DNA from: Sycon ciliatum
Lineage: Eukaryota; Porifera; Calcarea; Leucosolenida; Sycettidae
Assembly (NCBI RefSeq): GCF_964019385.1
Contig: NC_088644.1
Span: 37,565,442-37,629,441, forward strand
DNA length: 64,000 nucleotides
Direction of reading: 5' to 3'
Below are positions 19,794-30,329 of this stretch, piece by piece (within the stretch, counting starts at the first letter, position 1; the number at the start of each line of letters is the position of its first letter). The position numbers and the translations under genes are program-made. The notes below the pieces were generated by a model. It saw only the letters and a program-made list of their open reading frames with translations, did no database searches and was not told the origin of the DNA.

Positions 19794-21071
19794 ATGACTG
19801 CAATGGAGCGAGATAAATCGATCTACATCCTGTCATTGGCTTTGCTATGTGTTGCTTGCGGCGTCCGGGGTGAGGATAGGTTCGTGAAAGATGGTGGCGA
19901 CACGGGAGCTGCAGATCGCCAGGTGCATCTTGTAGCTCTTGAGCAGATATCACGCCCGGTACTGGGGAATTTGAGCTTGTGCACTCTCAATATAAACATG
20001 CTCAATCAAACTAAGGACGGAGCGTACCGGACCTGCCCCGATTACCGTGTCGCTGCAGCATTTGCCAGACTAATCTCCGGCATTGCTCCGTGGCTGGAGT
20101 TGGGCGCGTCGGACAACAGCACAGACGAAGGAAAGCTTCGAGCGGAGTTCATCGACTTGACGAACAAGGCATTCTACAACGTGTTCGTGAATCAGACATG
20201 TCGGGATTTCGTTCACTGGAACCAGTGTCACGGTATGGTCGTGGAGGCTGCATTCGTCGGCCATAGCCTCCTGCGTATGCCTAAAACCGTACAGGCAATG
20301 AGCTCTGAGCTGAAGGAAGCAATGGCCAGTAACTTACAATTGACTTTCACATTCTCCCCACCAACATGGAACAACTGGTGCAATTTCCCGTCAATCCTTC
20401 AAGCTGGGCTATGGTACCATAACCTTAGCAATGGTACGAGCTACATTTACACGGCTATCAAGCTGCAGGAAGAATGGTACAAAGGCGATGGAGTGTACGG
20501 TGACGGGCCACATCTTCATTTCGACCAGTACAACAGCTTCGTCATGCACCCGGAGCTGGTCGATGCAGTTGCGGTGTGCAAGGGGAAGGGCGACGCGATG
20601 GGTGCAAAGTACGAGTGCCTGCTGAAGCGCATGCAACGCTGGGCCGTGATTCAGGAGAGGATGATACATCCGGACGGGTCGTACATCATCTTCGGTCGCT
20701 CAGAGTTCTATCGGTTCGGTGCATTCCACGCCCTATGTCAGCTTGCCCTTCAGAATCTTCTACCCAGCAATCTGCCACGCGGTAAAGTGCGCACAGCGAT
20801 GACGGCCGTCATCGGCCGCTTTCTGTCCAATCCGAATAACTTCATCAACGGATGGTTGGCGTCAGGAGTTAATGGCCACCAGCTTGGTATGATGAACTCG
20901 TACGGGGACACCGGCGCATCATATCTGATAAGCTTTGGCCTACTGCAGCTGGGCTTGCCAGCTACTGATCCATTCTGGACAGAACCAGCAGTGAGCTGTA
21001 CACAGGCTCAGATCTGGGTTGAAGGGAAAGATATTGGATTGGATGAAGCGTATGATGGGCCAGTGTGTTGA
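19794..21071 (+). CDS. Secreted DUF2264 protein, copy 2
   Basis: An intronless frame. It is open from 19716, but I choose the methionine at 19794 (or 19803) because the next residues form a typical signal peptide (SIYILSLALLCVACGVRG). Conserved blocks are RPVLGNLSLCTLN, GIAPWLELG, FVGHSLLRMP, YKGDGVYGDGPHLHFDQYN, IFGRSEFYRFGAF and LGLPATDPFW, ending in the shared GLDEAYDGPVC tail. It differs from copies 3 and 4 at GHQLGMMNSYGD, where the others have GHQPGMMNPYGD, so loss or shift of activity is possible. Several N-x-S/T sites suggest glycosylation in the secretory pathway. It is tail-to-tail with copy 3. Confidence 0.82.
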   Translation: MTAMERDKSIYILSLALLCVACGVRGEDRFVKDGGDTGAADRQVHLVALEQISRPVLGNLSLCTLNINMLNQTKDGAYRTCPDYRVAAAFARLISGIAPWLELGASDNSTDEGKLRAEFIDLTNKAFYNVFVNQTCRDFVHWNQCHGMVVEAAFVGHSLLRMPKTVQAMSSELKEAMASNLQLTFTFSPPTWNNWCNFPSILQAGLWYHNLSNGTSYIYTAIKLQEEWYKGDGVYGDGPHLHFDQYNSFVMHPELVDAVAVCKGKGDAMGAKYECLLKRMQRWAVIQERMIHPDGSYIIFGRSEFYRFGAFHALCQLALQNLLPSNLPRGKVRTAMTAVIGRFLSNPNNFINGWLASGVNGHQLGMMNSYGDTGASYLISFGLLQLGLPATDPFWTEPAVSCTQAQIWVEGKDIGLDEAYDGPVC

Positions 21072-22097
21072 CATTAATTTAGTCACTGTTCCACAATTCA
21101 ATTTTAAGCTATATCAACTCCACCACATGTGCTCTCTGGCCAACCTCATCACACCAGCAACGTGACTGCAAGTGTGCGCATGAGGTGGAGGTAAAATTGC
21201 TTGCCTATTTATTGTACAATTCCTTAGCTTTTGAAATCTGGGCGGAATATCTTTTTTTATTACGGCCATGCCAGGTCCACCCGTCTCATTTTAGATTGGA
21301 GGATTGGGCTGGAACTGTCTGAGCAATCTACAGATGTGTGAAGATTGCAAAGGCATGACATTTTGGAGTTGCAGCCCACTCCAAAGTGGCATATTTTTTT
21401 CTATGCGCGTGTCCATATGTGTGTATATGTTCGGCGGTGTATGCTTATGATTGTGTATGTGCGTGAAAAGCCTCTGCGCCCAGTGCATTGACATGGCTAC
21501 TATGGCCCCAGCCGTCGCCACCGTTCGATTACTACCGTAAAGTACCACACGATTGCTTCATCTCACAAAATCTTTTATGTGTAGCCGGGGAAAGAAAAAT
21601 CCCGTGCTGCTGCTCAAAAAAGAGAATGATAGGACAACGTGCCGTGTGGGAACAATGTACATGGGCACATCATATAACCTGCTACTTTGCAACATACAGT
21701 ATAGACTCGCTCATCCACCTCACCTGCAAATACCAGTACAACATGGTCCAGGTGATGGGGTACACTCGTTCTACTTCGCAATGCTGAAAACCAACTTCTT
21801 TAGATGTATATAATTGTTGGAAGTATCGTTAAGGGGGGGGGGGGGCAAAGCAAAGTAATACATCTTTTAAAGGTAATTTATGATAATAATACTATTATAA
21901 CACAGCCCAACACTCAAGTTAACCCCCTGGATGTCAAGTGAAGCACACAAGCTGCACATGTTACACTTGCATTGTACACACTGAGCCAAACAATAGGAAC
22001 AGAAATCTAACTAATAAGAGCCCAAAAACCAAACAGAGAGGTTTCAGGCTGTCGAATAGAGTGCTTAATGCCGAAGCCGGGGCAAACGGGAAACCAC
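21072..22097. other. Intergenic between convergent DUF2264 copies 2 and 3
   Basis: The 3' flanks of the two genes. There is a pure G run at about 21833-21844. No gene is recognised. Confidence 0.5.
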
Positions 22098-23360
22098 TCA
22101 GCAAGCTGGCCCATCATACGCCTCATCCAATCCAATATCTTTCCCTTCAACCCAGATCTGAGCCTGTGTACAGCTCACTGCTGGTTCTGTCCAGAATGGA
22201 TCAGCAGCCGGTAGACCCAGCTGCAGTAGACCTAGGCTAACCAGGTACAGTGCACCGCTATCACCATACGGATTCATCATTCCTGGTTGATGACCATTCA
22301 CTCCAGCAGATAGCCAACCATCAATGAAATTATCCGTATTAGACAGGAACCGCTTGATCACAGCAGTCAGTGCCATCCGAACTTGTCCACGGGGAAGACT
22401 CGATGGTAACAGATTCTGCAATGCTAGCTGAGACAGCGCCTGGAATGCACCAAAGCGATAGTGTTCACTGCGTCCAACGATCAGATATGACCCGTCTGGA
22501 TGGATCATCCTCTCTTGGACCACAGCCCAGCGTTGCATACGTTTCAGCAAGCACTCATACTTTGCACCCATCGCATCACCTTTCATCTTGCATACACGCA
22601 CTGCATCGACCAGTTGAGGGTGCATCACATAGCTGTTGTACTGATCAAAGTGGAAATGTATTCCATCGCCGTACGCACCATCACCTTTGTACCATTCTTC
22701 CTGCAACTTGATTGCTTCGTAAATGTAATTTGTTTCATTTGTCAAGTTGTGATACCACAGACCGGCTTGCAAGATGGAAGGAAAGTTGCACCAGTTATTG
22801 CTTGTGGATTCATGAAATTTGAACGTTAGCTGAGTGTTTGTTGCTATGGCTTTCTTCATTTCTTGAGGCCACTTCATGACGAGCGTTGGCATTCGTAAAA
22901 GTGCATGTCCTATATAGGAAGCCTCCACGATGTTGGCACTGCAACCATCCCATTTGATAAAGTCGGCGCAGGATTCATTTACAAATGCGCTGAAGAACGC
23001 TTTCTCAGTCAGCATAATGAACTCGGTTCGCAGTTGTCCTTCAGCTGTCGTATTATCACCACCTAACTCCAGCCATGGGGCGATGCCCGCCACAAGCCTT
23101 CCCAAAGCTGAGGCGATCCTGTAGGAAGGGCAAAGGATTACGGACGGTGCTCCAGGTCTTGTCTGGTTGATCATTTTGCTCTGAAGCGAGCAGGTACTGA
23201 GGGCTTCCAGCACTGGCCTAGCAATCTTCTCCAAAGCATTCAACTGCGCTGCGCGATCGTCAGCTCCACTCTGCGGCTGAATGGTCGGCGTTGTTCCATC
23301 TGCAATGGCGAAGAGCAGCGCGGGTAAAGCCAGTAGGCGCAGCATTGGCCCTAACGCCAT
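22098..23360 (-). CDS. Secreted DUF2264 protein, copy 3
   Basis: 420 codons, intronless, with a clean signal peptide (MLRLLALPALLFAIADG). DUF2264 blocks: RPVLEALSTCSLQ, GIAPWLELGG, YIGHALLRMP, YKGDGAYGDGIHFHFDQYN, MHPQLVDAVRVC, IVGRSEHYRFGAFQALSQLA, WLSAGVNGHQPGMMNPYGDS and LGLPAADPFW. From about 22807 down to 22098 the DNA is nearly identical to copy 4 (I counted roughly a dozen mismatches by eye over about 700 bases). The 5' part is visibly more diverged at about 70 percent protein identity. The last residue motif is GPAC rather than GPVC. Confidence 0.83.
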   Translation of the reverse strand: MALGPMLRLLALPALLFAIADGTTPTIQPQSGADDRAAQLNALEKIARPVLEALSTCSLQSKMINQTRPGAPSVILCPSYRIASALGRLVAGIAPWLELGGDNTTAEGQLRTEFIMLTEKAFFSAFVNESCADFIKWDGCSANIVEASYIGHALLRMPTLVMKWPQEMKKAIATNTQLTFKFHESTSNNWCNFPSILQAGLWYHNLTNETNYIYEAIKLQEEWYKGDGAYGDGIHFHFDQYNSYVMHPQLVDAVRVCKMKGDAMGAKYECLLKRMQRWAVVQERMIHPDGSYLIVGRSEHYRFGAFQALSQLALQNLLPSSLPRGQVRMALTAVIKRFLSNTDNFIDGWLSAGVNGHQPGMMNPYGDSGALYLVSLGLLQLGLPAADPFWTEPAVSCTQAQIWVEGKDIGLDEAYDGPAC

Positions 23361-25024
23361 TCTAGACTAGATCAAAGAGACAACCAAGTTGAAATGCTAT
23401 TCCGTATTCGCTAGATTGTAGAGCAGCAAACTACATTGTATCCCGTGAGAACAGCTGATGCCAAAACCTCTGTTCTACTATTGATAGTATGTGTATATTA
23501 TAGTTGCTATGCCCCGAAACAGACTGTACTGACTTTAGTCTACTTCAAGTAGACCTTGAAGTTTATGCACAGATGCGTTTACTGGTCTCGCCGGACTACT
23601 GTAACAAAGTACAATTTTTGACAGCAACAGCAACGGCAACAGCTGGGCTTAGTAGTGCCATTCCTGTATCGTAATTAGATTATTAAATTGTATTCACGTC
23701 CTGTCAAAAACATTCTCCTGCGGCTGCGGTAGGGCAGAGGTGGGCAGGGGGTGGGGATCTGTAGTAGCAGGCCGAGGGAGGTGGCCCTCAGCTAGGCTTT
23801 CTCCAAATCGCTTTTCGCCTATTCGGTTTTCGCTCGGCTCAAAATTACATCAGATTAGGCTGCAAAATCAGCTTATTGTTCGAAAATCGGCTGCTTATAT
23901 TGTAAAATCGGCATCATTCGTTCGTAAACGCACTTTGCTACAACATTTGGCAGATTTTCGGCGACTCTCAAAGGAACCCTCCAAAATCGGCGAAAAGCTT
24001 AGCGATTTTTCGATACAATGTCATCTTGTTTTCGGCGAATTTTTCGACCGGCCATTTTGGGGAAAGCCTACCGCCTCAGTCTCTGTTGATAACTCTACAA
24101 ACTTGAACTGGCTCTTAGATCCGTTCACACAAATTCTCCAAAACAAAAAAATTGTAAGGCTCAGTAAGTGGTACAACGAACCATCGGCAGTCAGGCTGGG
24201 GCACATTGTATACATGCAACTCTGTCTTCAGAAATAGTCCAATTGTTACCATAATTATTACGTTTTCCACTTTTCACCACCATCATCAGGAGTCAAGAAA
24301 TATGACCGCACGTGTAATACATGTGCTACCAGGGGACAACAAATGCAATTACAAGTAGAAAGCCGTGGCGCAGCATCGCATGAAACTATAACATGAACAG
24401 TAAGCAGGGGGACAACAATGACAACATCAAACCCACAAGTTCGTTGAATTTACTACAGTGTATGTTAACACTTGAATTTGAGGGTTATGACACTTTCTTT
24501 TTGAACACACAAATCGGGCTTGTACATGCAGGTGAATGCAAATGGCTTCTAAAACTTTCAACTGCACATACGAATGACTAGCACTGCACAGTACAGAGAA
24601 AGAAGAATCTGAATATGACTCTTCATTCTTCTGAATTATGATTCTTCTGAATATGATGTTCGCTCGCCACTGTTGTGCTTCTCACATGCTTGCTCATTTT
24701 AGAACTATTCTAGTTGCGTTGTTCTCTATTTCGCTTTCGCACCTCTTTCTGTTCCTTATATTAGTATTTGATTTAGTATTCCATCTATAGTTACGTACAT
24801 TCACTGAAGATCGTAACGAGAAAACCGTTCTGAGCACTTCTTCTTTTTACATGTACATTATTTTTACATTCACATTGCTCTCGCATGTTTGTTACTATTG
24901 TAATGAAGCATGGTTACGGCACAGCTTAGTACTCTTGTTTGCCATATTAAAACATAGTCTATGAAATTATTATCAGCGACCACGGCCAACGCAGAAACTA
25001 AATATTGCGGTCCATCAAAAATCA
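23361..25024. other. Intergenic between DUF2264 copies 3 and 4
   Basis: About 1.66 kb holding the MITE at 23793-24072. The rest is AT-rich with no gene recognised. This spacing is far larger than in a bacterial operon. Confidence 0.5.
23793..24072. mobile_element. Candidate MITE with TAGGCTTTC ends
   Basis: The left end TAGGCTTTCTCCAAAT and the right end ATTTTGGGGAAAGCCTA are inverted, and the interior is rich in AAAATCGG and TTCGCC units on both strands. Flanks CCCTCAGC and CCGCCTCA are only loosely alike, so the target duplication is uncertain. A 165-residue open frame crosses the element but is composed of these units, so I do not call it a gene. Confidence 0.6.
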
Positions 25025-26317
25025 CTAACACACTGGTCCATCATACGCCTCATCCAATCCAATATCTTTCCCTTCAACCCAGATCTGAGCCTGTGTACAG
25101 CTCACTGCTGGTTCTGTCCAGAATGGGTCAGTAGCCGGTAGACCCAGCTGCAGTAGACCTAGGCTAACCAGGTACAGTGCACCGCTATCACCATACGGAT
25201 TCATCATTCCTGGTTGATGACCGTTCACTCCAGCGGATAGCCAACCATCAATGAAGTTATCCGTATTAGACAGGAACCGCTTGACCACAGCAGTCAGTGC
25301 CGTGCGAACTTGTCCACGGGGAAGACTCGATGGTAACAGATTCTGCAATGCTAGCTGAGACAGCGCCTGGAATGCACCAAAACGATAGTGTTCACTGCGT
25401 CCCACAATCAGATATGACCCGTCTGGATGGATCATCCTCTCTTGGACCACAGCCCAGCGTTGCATGCGTTTCAGCAAGCACTCATACTTTGCACCCATCG
25501 CATCACCTTTCATCTTGCATACACGCACTGCATCGACCAGTTGAGGGTGCATCACATAGCTGTTGTACTGATCAAAGTGGAAATGTATTCCATCGCCGTA
25601 CGCACCATCACCTTTGTACCATTCTTCCTGCAACTTGATTGCTTCGTAAATGTAATTTGTTTCATTTGTCAAGTTGTGGTACCACAGACCGGCTTGCAAG
25701 ATGGAAGGAAAGTTGCACCAGTTATTGCTTGTTGACTCGCCAAATTTGAACGTTAGCTGAGTGTTTGCAGCGATGGCTTGCTTCAACTCGTCGGGCCAAC
25801 TCTTCACTATCGTTGGCATCCGTAATAGAGTGTGCCCGATGTACGAGGCCTCTACGATGGTCGCCCTGCAGCCATCCCATTTGATAAAATCCTCACAAGA
25901 ATTGTTCAGGAACACATTGTAAAAAGATTTTTCCATGAGCAGAATGAACTCTGTTCGGAGCACTCCCTCCGAGGTTTCGTTGTCACCACCAAGCTCCAGC
26001 CATGGTGCAATTCCAGCCAACAATCTGCCCATCGCTGCCGATATGCGATACGAAGGGCAGCTGATGGAGGACTCGGGCCGTGCGACGGTCTGGTTGATCA
26101 TTGTCTTCTGCAGGCTGCAAGTACTAAGAGCTTCCAGGACTGGCCTTGCGATCTTCTCCAAAGCATTCAGCTGCACAGCGCGGTCCTCAGCACCACTGCC
26201 TGACTGAAGGATGGCTGCGGATGCGTGGCAGACGGCAATAAGTAATACTACCATTGATGGCATTGTTTCGGGCCGTGCCATCATCATTCTCATCGTCATT
26301 ATCGCGCTCGAAAGCAA
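25025..26317 (-). CDS. Secreted DUF2264 protein, copy 4
   Basis: 430 codons, intronless. The hydrophobic N-terminus (SMVVLLIAVCHASAAILQ) is a likely signal peptide. Several upstream methionines (MLSSAIM, MTMRMMM) make the exact start uncertain; the methionine before PSMVVLL would give a conventional signal. It contains the same ordered family blocks as copy 3. Its 3' 700 bases are almost the same as copy 3, while its 5' part differs (for example EGVLRTEFILLMEKSFYNVF against EGQLRTEFIMLTEKAFFSAF). N-glycosylation sites such as NQT and NNS are present. Confidence 0.83.
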   Translation of the reverse strand: MLSSAIMTMRMMMARPETMPSMVVLLIAVCHASAAILQSGSGAEDRAVQLNALEKIARPVLEALSTCSLQKTMINQTVARPESSISCPSYRISAAMGRLLAGIAPWLELGGDNETSEGVLRTEFILLMEKSFYNVFLNNSCEDFIKWDGCRATIVEASYIGHTLLRMPTIVKSWPDELKQAIAANTQLTFKFGESTSNNWCNFPSILQAGLWYHNLTNETNYIYEAIKLQEEWYKGDGAYGDGIHFHFDQYNSYVMHPQLVDAVRVCKMKGDAMGAKYECLLKRMQRWAVVQERMIHPDGSYLIVGRSEHYRFGAFQALSQLALQNLLPSSLPRGQVRTALTAVVKRFLSNTDNFIDGWLSAGVNGHQPGMMNPYGDSGALYLVSLGLLQLGLPATDPFWTEPAVSCTQAQIWVEGKDIGLDEAYDGPVC

Positions 26318-28876
26318 TCAGATGCTACGAATCAAAATGGTTCGAAGATCGTCTTCGGAAAGGTTAGGATTACTGATTAGCATTTACAGTGCCACGGTTC
26401 CACTCTCTCTAGATTCATTCCAAACCTTGCCCAATCATGCCGATTGCGATGGGGTATGAGAACGATGCTTGAGGTGCCCTAAATAATAATATTGGCTAAA
26501 CAGTGCCTATGGAACAATGCTGTTCGCTCTGCGATTCAATCTTCCAGTCTTTCCATAGTCAGAGTCTAATCGTAGGGGGTGGATCATCTGTTTCATGTGT
26601 TGGTGTGATTTGCCTCTATCCGGGCCCGGCTGACACGTCTGTGTCCGTGACAGTCAGTTCATAGGCATGGAGCTAATCTATCAGTAATATTAATAATGCC
26701 TACTAATCATGCTAATGTTGTTGTGAATAAAACCGTTCTCAAGTAGTAGATACTAAGATAGTACTGTAGTGCAGTAGTACAGTCAGTAGTACTGTACTAC
26801 AGTAGTAACCATGGTAATCTACATGTGCCAAGGCTCACCGAGTTGCTGTCAACATGGGCAAAGGGTTTACCTAACTACAATGTAGGCGAGTGATGCCATC
26901 AATGGTGAGAGCGACGTCACTCAAAACGCTTCGTGGCTTCTTGGCACTGAACATCGTGATTAGTCCTAGCTGTTCTGGGATGGAGTGGGTTGGTGTCACA
27001 CCCAACATGAGGGTTAGGACTTAGGGATTTGCTGTTATCATGGTTATCCTGGCACGGTGTTGCTGGCATCTCTGGTCTCGCACATGTACAGCATGCGGTC
27101 CATTCATTTGCAGGTGCTGATGAAGGGTTCTTAGAAGTTAGTAGTTAGATTATTGTTTCCTGGATGAGGGTTGCCTCGGCGATCCTGCAATAGATCTACG
27201 CCTGTACCATGTGTACTGGCTGTAGCCTAGTGTAGGCTGTACATGTACTATGGCCAATGACTTACGTGTTGAGTAGCATTCCATCGCCATATACCCAGTG
27301 CTAGTATCTGGAAGGACACTGGACAGCTCCTGGCGTCACAACGTGAATGGCTGGAGTCACATTTGTAGGTGTGGGAAAGCGACATCACTACCACTGGTGG
27401 GAATGTCTGAGCAGAGTTCATACCACGTAACCGTTGCAGGGACGGGTCCAGGAGGGGTTCCGCGGAACCCCCTACGTAACAGTTTCCTCAGTGTGCTACT
27501 GGAAACCATATGCGTGTACATCACTACATGTACACGCATCAGTTACTAGTTTTACTATTTTATCAGCTATTTAGTCTTGACTAGATTGGAACCCCTGTAG
27601 CGATTATTGCTCCTCGTGACTTTGATCACTATAAACACTATCACTACATACAATCATCTACATGATAGCACAGTCAACTTCGCTTATAACGACACTCCGC
27701 GGGGCATCAGAAAAGTGTCGTTATTCGCGAAGTGTCGTTATACCCGAAGTCTCATTATGTGTCAAAGTTGGATGGGACTTTGATCTGGGCGTGAAAATTA
27801 TGTCGTTATTCGCGAATTGTCGTTATATCCATAGTCGTTATTAGCGAAGTTGACTATAATTATGTACTTGAGGTTCTGACTAAGTACCGAATGCCGAAGC
27901 CACTGGCACCGTTGCAGGTGTACTTTCTTGATTTTTCTTTACTCTTCTGAAAAATCATGGCAGGCATCTGACCTAAAAAAAGAAAGGTGTCTCTGGATAT
28001 CAGATGGAATAGTATTGTAATCTTGTTTGAACAAGGCACTCAGCACAACCAAAACACAGTTGATGTATGCTGAATTTAACGAATAGATGCTTTTTTCCTG
28101 GCAACTCCATCCAGTCAATGTTGTGAACACCACAGACCGCTCGAAGCAATCATGAATGATCATTCACGTACAAGATTTTTAATCTGCTTGACATGTCCAA
28201 ATATCTGTTATAACTTATAAGGTCCACCGACAGTAGTCCGACAATGCAACGAGGGGTGATAACTCAAAATAGATATCCTTGGGTGTGATCACAATTTGAT
28301 TTTGCTGTTCATGACTGGATCATAGCCAGGAGTAGATGATTGCATGGGGATGGGAACATTGTTTCATTTACATTCGGTACATCAAGTGTGCTGTTGAAGT
28401 CCTGAGGAACACAAAGAGCTACAGTGGTATCCGAGTCCATCTTGGATGTGTGGCTACGGTCATCATAATGGATTGTACGTCAGGCCATTTGAGTTTATTG
28501 GAGCTGGATAGCGAGTCCGGAGAAGACACGGCTCCGCAGCACAACTCGAGCATACATCTAATCCATAGAGATGCTCCCTGATTGACGCCAGAACATCTGG
28601 TGGCGCTGGTCCAGCAACAGCACTGTCTTTGATCACACTTCCACGGAGGTCACCGCGGTGCTGGGAGAAAGCAGGGCGCCGTGTACGCACGCCGGCATCA
28701 CCTGCTTTGCTTGATAGACATACAGTGGTCATGCATCCGCACAGGCTAGTGAGAGTAGACCGCGATGCCAACAAGACCGGTATACTGTGACAGTACTGCA
28801 GCATGTGAACCACTAGCTAGCATAGACTAAGTCAGGCAGTGCACCAAGCAATACACGTACAGGGCAGCGAGCCTAC
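26318..28876. other. Intergenic with hairpins, no gene recognised
   Basis: About 2.5 kb upstream of DUF2264 copy 4 and beyond the 3' end of the PGYTG gene. It contains several short palindromes: GTAGTAC-rich near 26767-26815; GGGGTTCCGCGGAACCCC near 27453-27470; ATGCGTGTACAT and its complement at about 27509-27538. It also holds one MITE (27671-27856). No supported exon was found. Confidence 0.5.
27671..27856. mobile_element. pogo/Tigger-like MITE
   Basis: The left end CAGTCAACTTCGCTTATAAC and the right end GTTATTAGCGAAGTTGACTA are inverted copies. The interior repeats GTGTCGTTATTCGCGAA-like units four times. The ends resemble pogo/Tigger (Tc1/mariner) non-autonomous elements. The TA duplication is not clear at the left edge. 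Confidence 0.65.
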
Positions 28877-30288
28877 TCAGTCAAGCCTGGTGCTCTTTGA
28901 TGCCGCCGTTTTAGCATCAAGAGCAACCCTGGACAGGAAATCGTTCATATCGGCGGAGTACTCCACCATGTGCGGTTCGGCCGCTCTGCTACTGGCATTC
29001 ATCCAGTTGAGCGACCCAGGCTTAGCTTCAGCTGCAGGCCCTGTAGTCACCCAGTTTGGCTGGTGTTTGAAGCTCGCTGACTTCGTCGTGTCATGGGCAA
29101 GTAACCGCTTGGATTCCACATCGTTGCGCTCCTTCAGGAATGGATTGTGTGGTGGCACGGTAGTGACCAGACGAGACAAGACTCCCGTTCGATTGAATGG
29201 GCTGCTGTCTTCCTCGTTCGGGATGACCCTACGGGGGATAGCACACGAAAACACATACAGTCAAGCCTCCCTAGGACAAACACCAAGGAGCAGTGTCTGC
29301 TCCAGAGCTGGGTCAACGACACGATTGGGGGGGGGGGGGGGGCACTTGAACCCGATTGGAAAAAGAACACTGGGTCAATTGTGACCTGGTTGGGAATACA
29401 TATGCTACTTCAGGGTCCAAACAATATTTACAGCTCTTTGATATACATGCAGCAGCCGCACTTGAACATACATGTAACCGCTTGGTTTGAAATCCTAGAG
29501 CAGCCACTGAGGAGCTACTTGAATTACTTCTCAACATTGAGATTTTTCACATCCGTTCTCCAGGCATAGTGAATATGTAGTGAGTTGCACATTCGTCATC
29601 TCTTAACGCAGTCTCGCTACCATCAGAAACGTACGACTCGTATTTTCCCAATAGCGCCACAAATACTGGTTCTTCTTGAGGGAAATTGTGTCATATCGGT
29701 GTTCTTCTCAACGGGCTTCCATCGATCATGTGTGTCTGCTCTATAGAAAAAAAATTAAAACTCACCTATGCACGCGTGCTGTTGTAGTATGCCAAGGTGG
29801 GTTGTTATGACGATGAGCTGGAAAGTTGGATGTCCAGTACTTGCAGCCGGTATAACCAGGTATATCACCACACCTGACGGGAACGAACCACAAACACACA
29901 CAGCACTGCATTAAAACTGGGCAAGCAATCACTTTCCCATGCAGTCATGCCCACAGTGCACACAGATCACCATCATCGCAGAAGATAACTCATTCAGGAT
30001 TATGGTCTAGTAATGCGCTTATCACTAGGGTACACATTCTACAACCATGTGCATATATTTTGCTCATATAGTTAGAGTCAGACGATTTTCATCCAACGGT
30101 ATATACTTGCTAAATGTCTGCTTTCACAAAACACAAGCATACCCCCACCACCACCACACGCACACAACACCAGGAATTATTCCGTTCACAAACAGGTTCA
30201 TGCATGGACACACTTGCACACATGCACCCATGCCTGATTGCACACATGCATGCATGCCTGATTGCACACGTGCAGACACATCCACGCT

Positions 30289-30329
<41 letters not shown>

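Noticed and set aside
23740-24237. 165-codon plus-strand open frame
   Set aside because: It is composed of the AAAATCGG/TTCGCC units of a candidate MITE and has no resemblance to a protein family.
14711-26317. Bacterial contamination explaining the DUF2264 and SLAC1-like genes
   Set aside because: Gene spacing is 0.85-1.7 kb with mixed orientation, eukaryote-type signal peptides are present, a MITE lies between copies, and the same contig carries spliced genes and animal retrotransposons. Transfer into the genome remains possible.
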